Assembly (NCBI GenBank): GCA_028709385.1
Contig: JAQVXD010000005.1
Location: forward strand, 1-64,000
Reading direction: 5' to 3'
From: Fermentimonas sp.
GTDB taxonomy: Bacteria; Bacteroidota; Bacteroidia; Bacteroidales; Dysgonomonadaceae
Length of the DNA stretch: 64,000 nt
Part shown: positions 1-10,027 of the stretch, one piece after another
How the letters are laid out: each line of letters opens with the position of its first letter
Numbering within the stretch: the stretch's first letter is position 1
Position numbers and translations under genes: made by a program
The notes under the pieces: model-generated
Seen by the model: the letters and a program-made list of their open reading frames with translations, nothing else
Told to the model about the DNA's origin: nothing
The model's database searches: none

Positions 1-800
1 TTATTGGTCAGACTCTTCCCGATGAAGATAATTTTTTACTTAAAGATGGAGAGAAGATAGAATTGGCCAATAAATCACATATTGGTCTGAAAGCTGACGG
101 TAAAGCAGTAATTACAGACAGTTCTCAAATATCAAAAGAATTGAATTTGGCCACTGCAAATCTAAACAAATTAGTTGTACCTTATGGAAAAAGAACAAAG
201 CTAACATTATCAGATGGTACAGAAGTATGGTTAAATTCAGGCACCCAATTAGATTTTCCAACTGAATTTAAAGATAAATCACGTGAAATATTTGTTGCCG
301 GAGAAATTTTTATCAATGTAGCTACAAATTATAAGAAACCTTTTATTGTACATGCTGGTAATATGATAGTTAATGTAACAGGCACATCTTTTAATATTAC
401 TGCGTACAAAGATGAACTCAGTAAAACAGTAGTTCTTGTTAATGGCAAAGTCAATATCGAAACTGATAATAAATATTACACAGAGCTAAGACCCAATGAA
501 AAGATTGTGATAACAGAAGAATCTGTTACAAGAGAATTTGTCGAAACTTCAGAGTATATTAGCTGGAAGGACGGGTTACTTGAATTCAACAGCACCCCTA
601 TGTCAGAAGTATTGAAAAAGATCGGAAGATATTATAATGTGCAATTTGACAAAACTGAAGATGTTACACTAAATGACAAAACTCTTTCTGGAAAACTGTT
701 TCTTTCCAATAACCTCGACAGTGTTATGACATCTATTTCAATAATTTCATCAACTGAATATATGAGAAATGAAAATAATATTACAATAAGTAAAAAGTAA
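1..800 (+). CDS. FecR-family anti-sigma factor, 5' end missing
   Basis: This reading frame is open from the first bases of the window, so the gene starts to the left of it; codon 3-5 is the first complete one and no start is visible. What remains is the periplasmic part. It has a FecR domain (motifs VPYGKRTKLTLSDG, EVWLNSGTQL, VTGTSFNI) and, from about base 570, a C-terminal DUF4974-type segment (LLEFNSTPMSEVLKKIGRYY). FecR proteins hold an ECF sigma factor at the inner membrane and release it when a TonB receptor carrying an STN domain binds ligand. The next gene encodes exactly such a receptor. The TTG at 63 is an internal codon, not a start. The cytoplasmic anti-sigma domain, membrane helix and partner sigma gene are expected outside the window. 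Confidence 0.9.
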   Translation, partial: IGQTLPDEDNFLLKDGEKIELANKSHIGLKADGKAVITDSSQISKELNLATANLNKLVVPYGKRTKLTLSDGTEVWLNSGTQLDFPTEFKDKSREIFVAGEIFINVATNYKKPFIVHAGNMIVNVTGTSFNITAYKDELSKTVVLVNGKVNIETDNKYYTELRPNEKIVITEESVTREFVETSEYISWKDGLLEFNSTPMSEVLKKIGRYYNVQFDKTEDVTLNDKTLSGKLFLSNNLDSVMTSISIISSTEYMRNENNITISKK

Positions 801-841
801 CTGCCTATGAGATAATACTAAACCACTGCTATTTACAAGAA

Positions 842-869
842 ATCGGACAATGCTGCCACATTGCCCGAT
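842..869 (+). terminator. Hairpin between the fecR-like gene and susC
   Basis: Two 11-base arms (842-852 and 859-869) pair with a single mismatch around a 6-base loop. No T-run follows, so a strict intrinsic terminator is not shown. The position just after the anti-sigma gene suggests a transcription or RNA-processing boundary that separates regulator expression from the induced PUL operon. Confidence 0.45.
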
Positions 870-927
870 AAAAAGAAATTAATTTAAAACCGACCTAAAT
901 CAGGTAAACTAAATTCATTACAAATGT

Positions 928-3900
928 ATGGAAGAAAATATTAAATCTAAAAAAAATGCTTATAAAGTTTATAAGCGAAGTTTAATGATCATGAAGCTGT
1001 CAACTTTAATTTTATTTTTCTGCATTTTTAGCCTCTCCGCGGAAAATGTTCATCCTCAACAGAAGGAAATTTCTCTTAAATTGAGAAATACTACACTTGT
1101 GAGCGCTATTTCGGAAATAGAGAAAGCAAGTGATTACGTTTTCCTAATCACAGATGAAGCAAAAACTGAACTGAACAAAAGAGCTTCAATCAATGTCAAT
1201 AACGAAAGTATCGGTAATATACTTGAATTATTGTTGCAAGGCACGAACATTGATTATAGTGTAGTTGAAAGACAAGTTTCTCTTTATAAAAATGAAGGTG
1301 AAAAAATCCCTTTAGCTGCCACATCAATAATTAATGCAATTGCTCAACAGAACAAACAAATCAGAGGAGTAGTAACTGATAATGCAGGTGTACCAATAAT
1401 TGGTGCTAACATTATTGAAGCAGGAACCACTAACGGAACAGTAACTGATATTGACGGAAATTTCACACTTCAAGTAGAAGATGATGCTGTAATTCAAATT
1501 ACCTATATCGGGTATCTTTCACAAAATTTAAACACAACAGGACAAAATAATTTCAATATTATTATGCTTGAAGATACTCAAGCATTAGAAGAGCTTGTAG
1601 TTGTGGGCTATGGTGTTCAGAAAAAGAAACTTGTAACCGGAGCAACTGTTCAGGTAGGAGGAGATGACATTACCAAACTAAGTACCACCAGCGCTCTAAG
1701 TGCACTGCAAAGTCAGGCTCCGGGGGTGAACATTACACAAAGCTCCGGTATGCCGGGAGAGGGCTTTAAAGTAAACATCAGGGGTATCGGAACTGTCGGG
1801 AACTCTTCACCGCTTTATGTAATAGACGGTGTTGCCGGTGGAAACATCAACTCCCTAAATCCTTCAGACATTGAGTCTATCGATGTGTTGAAAGATGCAG
1901 CTTCGGCTGCTATTTATGGTGCCAGAGCTGCCAACGGTGTAATTTTGGTAACTACTAAACGTGCCAAAGCAGGAGATATCCAGTTCACTTATGATGGATG
2001 GATGGGCATTCAAAATGTGTACAAAATGCCTTCTCTGCTAAATGCTAAAGAATATATGGCAATGGTGAATGAATCAAGATTCAATGAAGGTACTCCTTTA
2101 ATTAATTTTGAAACTGTCATTCCAAATCAGTATACATCAATAATGGATGGTAGCTGGAAGGGTACAAACTGGCTGGAGGAAGCACTTAATAAAGATGCTA
2201 AAACTCAAAACCATGCGCTGGGACTTATCGGAGGAAGTGATCTGTCTAAATTCTCAATGGGTTTCTCATATACAGAGCAGGACGGAATAATCGGCAAACC
2301 AGTTGAACCTCATTTTAAAAGATATACTGCCAGAATAAATTCTGATCACGTATTATTAAAGATAAAAGATTTTGACGCTATTACAATAGGTGAAAACCTC
2401 ACCTATACGCACAACACAAATTCGGGTGTTGGTATTGGAAATATTTATTGGAATGACGTACACAACTTACTTGTTGGGAACCCTTTAATGCCAGTCTACA
2501 ACAGTGAAGGAAATTATTATGATCAACCTAGCAAGATTGCTGATGACTGGAATGTAGCGGGTTTTATTGCTAATCCAATTGCCGAGATGCATTATCGCAG
2601 GGGACAAAATTTATCAAAGAATCATTCTTTATTTGCTAATGTTTATCTAGAGCTGCAACCAATTAAAGACTTACGTTTCAGAAGCAGCTTTGGTTATAGA
2701 ATGAGTTCATCAAGTTATAGGCAATATACTCCCATTTATAATTTATCTACAACAAGTAATAATGCCACTGATGATGTAAACCAAAGTCAATCAGTTGGCT
2801 TTAGTTACACTTTGGATAATACGTTATCTTATGTATTTGATTTGAGTGATGAACATGGACTTGATGCATTGATTGGACAGTCAGTTGAAAAATGGGGAAT
2901 GGGTGAATCCATAAATGGTGGAAACTCCAATTCACTATTCCCTGGTTCTTGGGATCATGCATGGCTTACAAATACTCAGGGTATAACTGCAGGTGTAACT
3001 TCTGTAGGAGGGTCTCCATGGGGTGAAGGTGCATTGGCATCTTTCTTTGGTCGTCTTAATTACGATTACATGGAAAAATATATGGCTACTTTGATTCTTC
3101 GCGCTGATGGGTCTTCAAACTTTGCAAGAGGAAACAGATGGGGATACTTCCCTTCAGCATCTGCTGGTTGGTTAGTATCAAATGAAGAATTTATGGAAGA
3201 TACAAGAGATGTTGTTGATTTCATTAAACTTAGAGGAAGCTGGGGAAGAAATGGTAACTCAAGCATTTCGCCGTTTCAATATCTGGCAACTGTTTCTTTT
3301 GACAGAAAAAACGGTTACTATTTTGGAAATAATAAATCAGATATAATTACTGGTGGTTATGCTGATATTCTGCCTAATCCTGATGTAACTTGGGAGACCT
3401 CTGAACAGCTTAACCTCGGATTTGATTCACGTTTTTTTAATAATAGACTTGGATTTATTTTCGACTGGTATGTGAAAACTACAAAAGATTGGCTTGTTGT
3501 TGCACCTATATTGGCTTCTTATGGAACGAACCCTCCTTTCATAAATGGAGGAGACATCGAAAATCGTGGATTTGAAATTGGATTGGATTGGAATGACAGG
3601 AAAGGTGATTTTACTTACGGTGCAAACTTCAATTTAACTCACAATAAAAATGAGGTAAAACGAATTGCTAATGCCGAAGGTATTATTCATGGTGCAGAGA
3701 ATGTTCTTAGTCAGGGAACAAAAGAGATGTACCGAGCCGAAGTTGGTTTTCCAATTGGTTATTTCTGGGGTTATAAAACAGATGGCGTTTTCCAGAATGC
3801 AGATGAAGTTTCTGCTACAAGAGCTAAACTTGAAGGTACTCAACCGGGAGATCTTATCTTCGTAGATACAAACGGAGATGGTGCAATTACTGATGCAGAT

Positions 3901-4416
3901 AAAGTTATGATAGGTGATCCTAATCCTGATTTTCAGGCAAACTTTTCACTTAACTTTGGTTACAAAGGATTTGACTTCTCTGTGACTACAGTAGGTAAAT
4001 TTGGACATCAAATAGCTAAATCATATCGTTCTTTTGCTGACTCACCATTGCAAAACTATACGACCGATATTTTCGAGAGATGGCATGGAGAAGGAACTTC
4101 AAACAGGCTTCCAAGGTTAACCAGCGGTAGTAACCCTAACTGGCAAACTATCTCTGATATTTACATAGAAAATGGTGATTATGTTAAGTTGCAAAACCTT
4201 ACTTTAGGTTATGATTTGAAGAATTTGATCACCAATATGCCGCTAAGTCAGTTACGCATCTATTTTACAGCTCAAAATCTGTTTACTATAACAAAATATT
4301 CAGGTATGGATCCTGAAATTGGTTATGGATACGATCAAGGTTGGGTATCAGGTATTGACTTGGGCTTTTATCCAAGTCCAAGAACGTATTTGGTAGGTGT
4401 TAATTTAAAATTTTAA
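928..4416 (+). CDS. SusC/RagA-type TonB-dependent receptor with STN signalling domain
   Basis: This is a 1162-residue outer membrane glycan importer. In order it has a signal region (about 18-43), an STN domain (about 47-118), a carboxypeptidase-D-like regulatory domain (about 145-215, motif GTVTDIDGNFTL), a TonB-box region EELVVVGYGVQ (221-230), a plug with YVIDGV and YGARAANGVILVTTKR, and a long beta-barrel ending in an aromatic-rich strand (VGVNLKF). The STN domain marks it as a signalling transducer that works with the upstream FecR protein. The susD-like gene starts 6 bases after its stop, so the two are surely co-transcribed. The ATG at 928 is kept, although the basic N-terminus before the hydrophobic segment is long. 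The substrate is not readable from the receptor. Confidence 0.95.
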   Translation: MEENIKSKKNAYKVYKRSLMIMKLSTLILFFCIFSLSAENVHPQQKEISLKLRNTTLVSAISEIEKASDYVFLITDEAKTELNKRASINVNNESIGNILELLLQGTNIDYSVVERQVSLYKNEGEKIPLAATSIINAIAQQNKQIRGVVTDNAGVPIIGANIIEAGTTNGTVTDIDGNFTLQVEDDAVIQITYIGYLSQNLNTTGQNNFNIIMLEDTQALEELVVVGYGVQKKKLVTGATVQVGGDDITKLSTTSALSALQSQAPGVNITQSSGMPGEGFKVNIRGIGTVGNSSPLYVIDGVAGGNINSLNPSDIESIDVLKDAASAAIYGARAANGVILVTTKRAKAGDIQFTYDGWMGIQNVYKMPSLLNAKEYMAMVNESRFNEGTPLINFETVIPNQYTSIMDGSWKGTNWLEEALNKDAKTQNHALGLIGGSDLSKFSMGFSYTEQDGIIGKPVEPHFKRYTARINSDHVLLKIKDFDAITIGENLTYTHNTNSGVGIGNIYWNDVHNLLVGNPLMPVYNSEGNYYDQPSKIADDWNVAGFIANPIAEMHYRRGQNLSKNHSLFANVYLELQPIKDLRFRSSFGYRMSSSSYRQYTPIYNLSTTSNNATDDVNQSQSVGFSYTLDNTLSYVFDLSDEHGLDALIGQSVEKWGMGESINGGNSNSLFPGSWDHAWLTNTQGITAGVTSVGGSPWGEGALASFFGRLNYDYMEKYMATLILRADGSSNFARGNRWGYFPSASAGWLVSNEEFMEDTRDVVDFIKLRGSWGRNGNSSISPFQYLATVSFDRKNGYYFGNNKSDIITGGYADILPNPDVTWETSEQLNLGFDSRFFNNRLGFIFDWYVKTTKDWLVVAPILASYGTNPPFINGGDIENRGFEIGLDWNDRKGDFTYGANFNLTHNKNEVKRIANAEGIIHGAENVLSQGTKEMYRAEVGFPIGYFWGYKTDGVFQNADEVSATRAKLEGTQPGDLIFVDTNGDGAITDADKVMIGDPNPDFQANFSLNFGYKGFDFSVTTVGKFGHQIAKSYRSFADSPLQNYTTDIFERWHGEGTSNRLPRLTSGSNPNWQTISDIYIENGDYVKLQNLTLGYDLKNLITNMPLSQLRIYFTAQNLFTITKYSGMDPEIGYGYDQGWVSGIDLGFYPSPRTYLVGVNLKF

Positions 4417-4422
4417 TAAATC

Positions 4423-6135
4423 ATGAATATGAAGAAAATAATTTATATTACTACTGTCATTTGTTTTTCTTTGCTTACACAAGGGTGTGAAGATTTCCTT
4501 GATACTCAGAGTTATACTAAACAAAACACTAGTAATTTCCCTATGTCGGTAGATGATGCAAAAAAACAGCTTACCGGTATATATAGTACATTGAGTACAG
4601 CCATAAATAATGTGGCTGACTCTCATTTTTATATGGCTGAACTAGCGTCTGATGACAGGTTTGGAGGTGGTGGTGAGAATGATAAGGATATGCAGGGATT
4701 TGATCATCTTATGAATACTAAACCAAATAGATTAGGAACTTTTTGGGAGGCAAGATATCAAGGAATATTCCGTGCAAATATGGCTCTGGAGACCTTAGAA
4801 AATCTTACGGACTGGGAAAGTGAAACTCAAAAAAATCAATTCACCGGTGAGGTATATTTCTTAAGAGCCCTATACTATTTTGAGCTTTCACAAACTTTTG
4901 GTGAAGTACCTTTAGTAATCAAAACTGAAGCTGAAAATCTGCCAAAGTCTCCGGCTGAAGTTACTTACGCTCAAATTGCATCTGACCTTAAAAATGCTAT
5001 TGAACTGATGAACTCAACTCCATATACGAATATAGAGTCGGGCCATGCTACAAAATGGGCAGCAGAAGCTTTAATGGCAAGAGTTTTCCTTTTCTACACA
5101 GGCTATTATAGTAAAGAGGAACTGCCTTTGCCAGAAGGAGAAGGAAGTATAACAAAAACTCAAGTAATTGGTTGGTTAGATGATTGTATATCAAACAGCG
5201 GGCATGATTTAGTAAGTGATTTCCGCAACCTATGGCCCTATACCAACGAATATACTGTTGAGCATTACGATTATACGAAAGACCAAGGTCTGATGTGGGA
5301 AGATGACGGAAATAAGGAATCTGTATTTGCAATTAAGTTTGGAACTTCTGTAGACTGGGGTGATCAATATAAAATTGGTTATTCCAATCAATACAATCTT
5401 CACTTTGGACTTCGATCTAATAATGGTGGTGAGTCAACATTCCCATTTGGGCAAGGTTGGGGCGCAGGTCCAGTGAATAGTGAAATGTGGAATGAATGGT
5501 CTATGAGAGAGCCCAACGATATAAGGAGAACTGCTTCAATCCTTAATGTGGAAACTGAACTTGATAGTTATGAATATGGTGCCGATACTCAAATGGAAGA
5601 GACGGGGTTTTGGCAGAAAAAGTATGTACCTATAACAGCATATGATAGTGATAATAATTTCAAGATTTCTTATGCTATTTTGAAAGATAATGCACAAGAA
5701 GATTATCAACTATCGCACACTCAGGATTTAGTTTTAATAAGATTTGCTGATGTGTTATTAATGCATTCAGAGTTATCACAAAATGCTACTGGACTTAACA
5801 GAGTTCGCGATAGAGCTGGCCTTGATCCTGTTGCATATACACTTGAAGCAATTAAAAGAGAAAGAAGATGGGAACTTGCATTTGAAGGGTTACGCTATTT
5901 CGATCTAATGAGATGGGGTGATGCTGCAGATCAGTTGGCAAAACAAGAAGGTGTTGCCATTAAAAATCGTGGTGTAGATGCAGTAATGAGAGGTTTCGGA
6001 GGAGGCTACAAAGCTCGTTATGAAGCAACCGGAGGATTTTGGCCAATACCTAATTCACAAGTTGAACTTTCTGATGGCGTATTAACTCAAAACGCTGGTT
6101 GGGGAACACCTGATGCTGAATTTACCGGATGGTAA
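4423..6135 (+). CDS. SusD/RagB-family glycan-binding lipoprotein
   Basis: This 570-residue surface lipoprotein has a type II signal peptide with the lipid-attachment Cys at 22 (LLTQGC). SusD hallmarks are visible: FLDTQ after the cysteine, an N-terminal helical region with FLRALYYFELSQTFGEVPL, and the C-terminal stretch RRWELAFEGLRYFDLMRWG. The family closes over the SusC barrel as a lid and captures oligosaccharides. It follows the susC-like gene by 6 bases. Length is normal for the family. The ligand is unknown. Confidence 0.95.
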   Translation: MNMKKIIYITTVICFSLLTQGCEDFLDTQSYTKQNTSNFPMSVDDAKKQLTGIYSTLSTAINNVADSHFYMAELASDDRFGGGGENDKDMQGFDHLMNTKPNRLGTFWEARYQGIFRANMALETLENLTDWESETQKNQFTGEVYFLRALYYFELSQTFGEVPLVIKTEAENLPKSPAEVTYAQIASDLKNAIELMNSTPYTNIESGHATKWAAEALMARVFLFYTGYYSKEELPLPEGEGSITKTQVIGWLDDCISNSGHDLVSDFRNLWPYTNEYTVEHYDYTKDQGLMWEDDGNKESVFAIKFGTSVDWGDQYKIGYSNQYNLHFGLRSNNGGESTFPFGQGWGAGPVNSEMWNEWSMREPNDIRRTASILNVETELDSYEYGADTQMEETGFWQKKYVPITAYDSDNNFKISYAILKDNAQEDYQLSHTQDLVLIRFADVLLMHSELSQNATGLNRVRDRAGLDPVAYTLEAIKRERRWELAFEGLRYFDLMRWGDAADQLAKQEGVAIKNRGVDAVMRGFGGGYKARYEATGGFWPIPNSQVELSDGVLTQNAGWGTPDAEFTGW

Positions 6136-6170
6136 AATTAATTAATACTTAAACTTAAACATTGTAAAAT

Positions 6171-7007
6171 ATGCGTAAAACAATAATATTTAGTATAGCT
6201 GCTCTTATGCTCTTTCTGCTTGGTATTGCATGTGATCCTATAGAAAACAGATTACCAATGGGAGAACCACTTACTGCTGAACAATTAGATATCTCAGCAA
6301 CACCATTAGTGGTAAATGGGAAGAGGTCTAATAAGATAGTAATGGAGAATCATAGTCCCGTTTTATCAAGCTGGAATTATGGTGTTGGAGTATCTCAAAA
6401 AATGACTGATACTGTTCTTTTGGTTATTGAAGGGGATAATGAAATAGTATTCACCGGATTAAATCCTGATGGATCATTTATCACAAAATCTTTAACTGTT
6501 AATGTTGAAGAACTCACATTCCCAGTTCCTCAAGAGTGGGGTCTACTTTGCGGAGATGGGTCAAAAGAATGGGAATGGGCCTCAACCGCTTGCTGGGGTA
6601 ATGGTGGCTACCTTGCAACTTTTGGAGGACCGGCTTGGTGGGTTCTTGATCAAAATGGTGTTGAAGAGCAAGCTCCAGGTGAAGGACCTGATGCAAGTAT
6701 GGTATTATCAATTAATGGAGCATCTCTTACTAAAAAACTTAATAATGGAACAGAAGTGGTTGGATCATTCTCATTTGATATGAATAAGAAAAAATCCACT
6801 TCTGGCGGTGTTGAATGGGCAATCGGTCAGTTCAAGACAGTTGGTGTAACTGTATTATGCGGCATTTCACCCGATGAAGGTAAAATACCTGTAAATACTT
6901 ACGATATTCTTGTATTAACAGAAGACAAGCTTGTATTAGCTTACGCACCTCCTGGAACAGGTGAGTGGGGTGCAGCTTATTTTTGGGTTTTTGTTCCTAA
7001 AAACTGA
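6171..7007 (+). CDS. Small PUL lipoprotein, probable surface glycan-binding protein
   Basis: This 278-residue protein has a clear lipoprotein signal (LLGIAC, Cys 21). The mature part is beta-rich, with many Trp and Gly residues in the second half (EWGLLCGDGSKEWEWAS, AYFWVFVPKN). I do not recognise a named family. Its place directly after the susD-like gene (35-base gap) is where PULs usually carry a surface glycan-binding protein, and aromatic-rich beta structure fits that. The ligand-binding role is inferred from position only. Confidence 0.6.
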   Translation: MRKTIIFSIAALMLFLLGIACDPIENRLPMGEPLTAEQLDISATPLVVNGKRSNKIVMENHSPVLSSWNYGVGVSQKMTDTVLLVIEGDNEIVFTGLNPDGSFITKSLTVNVEELTFPVPQEWGLLCGDGSKEWEWASTACWGNGGYLATFGGPAWWVLDQNGVEEQAPGEGPDASMVLSINGASLTKKLNNGTEVVGSFSFDMNKKKSTSGGVEWAIGQFKTVGVTVLCGISPDEGKIPVNTYDILVLTEDKLVLAYAPPGTGEWGAAYFWVFVPKN

Positions 7008-7030
7008 TACTGTAAAATGTAATTGATGAT

Positions 7031-7058
7031 CAGAGGGCAAACAACAATTTGCCCTCTG
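7031..7058 (+). terminator. Perfect 11-bp hairpin before the GH31 gene
   Basis: Arms 7031-7041 and 7048-7058 are perfectly complementary around a 6-base loop. Only a short T stretch follows, so termination would be partial. It separates the SusC/SusD/lipoprotein part from the enzyme genes and could lower distal expression or protect the upstream mRNA 3' end. Confidence 0.5.
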
Positions 7059-7090
7059 TTAATATAAAACCTACACAAAAACAGAAGAAT

Positions 7091-9955
7091 ATGTTCCAAA
7101 AATACTACTTGATTTTAACTTTAATTTCTGCGATACTTTTTTTAGGATGTAACAGCACAAGTTTCAAAAAAACAAATGATGGGATTATCGTCACTGTTGA
7201 GTTGCCTGAAAACGGGAAAACACACAAGACCAGACTTCAACCTGTAAATGATAAGGTAATTCGTGTTACTGCAACCCCTGAGAGTGAATTCTCAAGAGAA
7301 GAGAGCCTTATAAAAGTACCTGGACTCACTTATTTAAAAGACTATGAAGTAGCAGAAGATTCATTGTTTGTAATCCTTTCAACAAAATTGATAGATGCAA
7401 AAGTGAACAAAGTAACCGGCGAAGTCTCCTTTTTTGACAAAAACAATAAACCTATTCTCAGAGAAACAGAGGGTGGAGGCAAAACTTTTACACCTATTGA
7501 GGTTGACGGCACTAGAGGTTATACTCTGCATCAGGTTTTTGAATCACCCGATGATGAAGCATTTTATGGACTCGGACAACATCAGAGCGACGAGTTTAAT
7601 TACAAAGGAAAAAACGAGTCGCTTTATCAGTACAACACAAAGGTTTCAGTCCCATTTTTCGTTTCTGACAAAAACTATGGAATACTTTGGGATAATTACT
7701 CATGGACAAAGTTTGGTGATCCCAGAGATTATGAAGAACTGGATAAATTTAAATTATATGATAAAGAGGGCACAGAAGGCGGGTTAACGGCTACGTATAG
7801 AAATGATGACAGAGGTGAGTTATTAGTAAGAAAAGAGCCTGTTGTTACTTATGAGAATCTGGAGCTTATTAAAAATTTCCCTGAAGGATTTCCGTTAAAT
7901 GGTGCTAAAGTAACTTGGGAGGGTGAAATTGAAGCTGACAAAAATGGAATTCATCGTTTTTTGATAAGATATGCAGGCTACACCAAGATTTTCTTAAATA
8001 ATCAGGAATTAGTTGAGGAAAGATGGCGTACTGCGTGGAACCCAAATGATTATAAGTTTTCTTATGACTTTTCTGCCGGACAAAGAGTGCCAATCAGAAT
8101 TGAATGGGAGCCTGATGGTGATGTTTCATATATTTCACTGCGAGTGCTTGATCCTGTTCCAGACGATATTCAAAACAGACTCTCCTTGTGGAGTGAGATG
8201 GGTAATGAAATTGACTATTACTTTATTTACGGTGATAATCTTGATGAGGTTATCAGTGGCTACAGAACCGTAACAGGTAAATCACAAATAATGCCTAAGT
8301 GGGCTATGGGATTCTGGCAGAGCAGGGAAAGATACCGTACACAAGATGAGCTTCTGACTACTCTTGCAGAATTTCGCGAAAGAGATATTCCAATAGACAA
8401 CATAGTTCAGGATTGGTCGTATTGGCCTGTTGACGCGTGGGGAGATCATGAATTTGACCCTGAGCGTTTTCCCGATCCTAAGGGGATGGTTGACTCAGTG
8501 CATGCAATGAACGCTAAGATTATGATTTCGGTGTGGCCTAAGTTTTATATTACTACCGACAACTATAAGGCTTTTGATGAACATGGATGGATGTATCAGC
8601 AGGCTGTAAAAGATAGTATACGCGACTGGATTTATCCCGGTTATATAGGGTCATTTTATGATGCTTATGCTGAGGGTGCCCGGAAAATGTTCTGGGATCA
8701 ACTTGAAGAAAAATTATATCCGTTTGGTTTTGATGCATGGTGGATGGATGCTTCAGAGCCAAATATTCAAGATAATACTTCTATGGAATACCGTAAGGCT
8801 TTGATGAACCCGACTGCTCTAGGTCCATCAACAAAATACCTGAATGCATACTCATTGGTTAATGCAGAATCAATTTATGAAGGTCAGCGTGGCGTTGATC
8901 CCGAGAGAAGGGTATTTCTGCTGACACGCTCAGGCTTTGCCGGTATTCAGCGATATTCTACTGCTGTCTGGAGTGGCGATATTGGCACGCGCTGGGAAGA
9001 TATGAAAGCTCAGATTTCTGCAGGACTTAACTTCGCGCTTTCGGGTATTCCATATTGGACAATGGATATTGGGGGTTTTTGCGTAGAAAGGAGATATGAA
9101 AACGGACAGCGTCTGTTTGATCAGACAGGTATTGAAAATGAAGACTTGAAAGAGTGGCGCGAATTGAATAGTCGCTGGCATCAGTTTGGAGCATTTGTTC
9201 CATTGTTCCGTTCACATGGCCAATTCCCCTATCGGGAAATGTTTAATATTGCTCCTGAAAATCATCCGGCGTATCAATCCATGCATTATTACAATAAACT
9301 GAGATACAGGCTTATGCCTTATATCTACTCACTTGCCGGCATGACATGGTTTAAGGATTACACCATAATGAGAGCACTGGTAATGGATTTCACTGAAGAC
9401 AAGAATGTAACGAATATTAGTGATCAGTATTTGTTTGGGCCCGCTATAATGGTATGCCCCGTTTATGAGTACGGAACCCGAAGTCGTGAGGTTTATTTTC
9501 CCGAAAACGAAGGTTGGTATAATTTATATAACGGAGATTTTATTGAAGGTGGACAAACCATTACTGTTGATGCTCCCTATGAAAGAATACCTCTATTTGC
9601 AAGAGCAGGCAGCATTATTCCTTATGGTCCAGAAATTAAATATAGTGATGAAAAACCGGCAGAAAAAATAACTCTATTTGTTTATGGCGGTAAAGATGGC
9701 TCTTTTACCTTATATGAGGATGAAGGTGATAACTACAACTATGAAAAAGGTAATTATGCAACCATTCAGTTTATATATGATGATAATACAAGAAGTTTAA
9801 AAATTGAGGATAGGCAAGGAAGCTTTAGTGGAATGCTTAAAGAGAGAAGTTTCAATGTTGTTTATGTTGATAAAAATGCACCGAAAGGATTGGATTTTGA
9901 CACTAAAGGTGTTTTAGTAGAGTATAAAGGTAGCGCACAAACTATTCATTTCTGA
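7091..9955 (+). CDS. Glycoside hydrolase family 31 with PA14 insert (alpha-xylosidase/alpha-glucosidase type), lipoprotein
   Basis: I place the start at ATG 7091 because it gives a standard lipoprotein signal (ILFLGC, Cys 20). The upstream TTG at 7049 lies inside a hairpin arm and would add a meaningless leader. The 954-residue enzyme has the GH31 N-terminal beta-sandwich, a PA14-like insert (about residues 230-353) and the (beta/alpha)8 domain with IVQDWSYWP. The nucleophile region is WWMDASEP (Asp 553), and SGDIGTRWEDM contains the likely acid/base Asp 630. C-terminal beta domains follow (PLFARAGSIIPYGP). PA14 inserts are typical of xyloglucan alpha-xylosidases in this family, so alpha-xylosidase is my first guess and alpha-glucosidase the second. 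With the GH2 gene next door, trimming of xyloglucan-like oligosaccharides is plausible but unproven. Confidence 0.9.
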   Translation: MFQKYYLILTLISAILFLGCNSTSFKKTNDGIIVTVELPENGKTHKTRLQPVNDKVIRVTATPESEFSREESLIKVPGLTYLKDYEVAEDSLFVILSTKLIDAKVNKVTGEVSFFDKNNKPILRETEGGGKTFTPIEVDGTRGYTLHQVFESPDDEAFYGLGQHQSDEFNYKGKNESLYQYNTKVSVPFFVSDKNYGILWDNYSWTKFGDPRDYEELDKFKLYDKEGTEGGLTATYRNDDRGELLVRKEPVVTYENLELIKNFPEGFPLNGAKVTWEGEIEADKNGIHRFLIRYAGYTKIFLNNQELVEERWRTAWNPNDYKFSYDFSAGQRVPIRIEWEPDGDVSYISLRVLDPVPDDIQNRLSLWSEMGNEIDYYFIYGDNLDEVISGYRTVTGKSQIMPKWAMGFWQSRERYRTQDELLTTLAEFRERDIPIDNIVQDWSYWPVDAWGDHEFDPERFPDPKGMVDSVHAMNAKIMISVWPKFYITTDNYKAFDEHGWMYQQAVKDSIRDWIYPGYIGSFYDAYAEGARKMFWDQLEEKLYPFGFDAWWMDASEPNIQDNTSMEYRKALMNPTALGPSTKYLNAYSLVNAESIYEGQRGVDPERRVFLLTRSGFAGIQRYSTAVWSGDIGTRWEDMKAQISAGLNFALSGIPYWTMDIGGFCVERRYENGQRLFDQTGIENEDLKEWRELNSRWHQFGAFVPLFRSHGQFPYREMFNIAPENHPAYQSMHYYNKLRYRLMPYIYSLAGMTWFKDYTIMRALVMDFTEDKNVTNISDQYLFGPAIMVCPVYEYGTRSREVYFPENEGWYNLYNGDFIEGGQTITVDAPYERIPLFARAGSIIPYGPEIKYSDEKPAEKITLFVYGGKDGSFTLYEDEGDNYNYEKGNYATIQFIYDDNTRSLKIEDRQGSFSGMLKERSFNVVYVDKNAPKGLDFDTKGVLVEYKGSAQTIHF

Positions 9956-9974
9956 TTCTAATGAATTATCATAA

Positions 9975-10005
9975 AAGGCAGTAGTGTTAGTCAACGACCT
10001 GCCTT
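9975..10005 (+). other. Intergenic hairpin between the GH31 and GH2 genes
   Basis: Seven-base arms (9975-9981 and 9999-10005) pair perfectly around a 17-base loop. There is no T-run. It resembles the other hairpins at gene junctions of this PUL and could be an RNA-processing or stability element. Confidence 0.3.
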
Positions 10006-10027
10006 GTATGATTAATAATATAAAAAT

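Noticed and set aside
63-800. Complete FecR-like gene starting at TTG 63
   Set aside because: The frame is open to the left edge and the upstream codons fit the family, so the gene is truncated by the window and 63 is internal.
7049-7090. GH31 start at TTG 7049
   Set aside because: The codon lies in the right arm of a perfect hairpin and the extra residues precede a normal lipoprotein signal starting at 7091.
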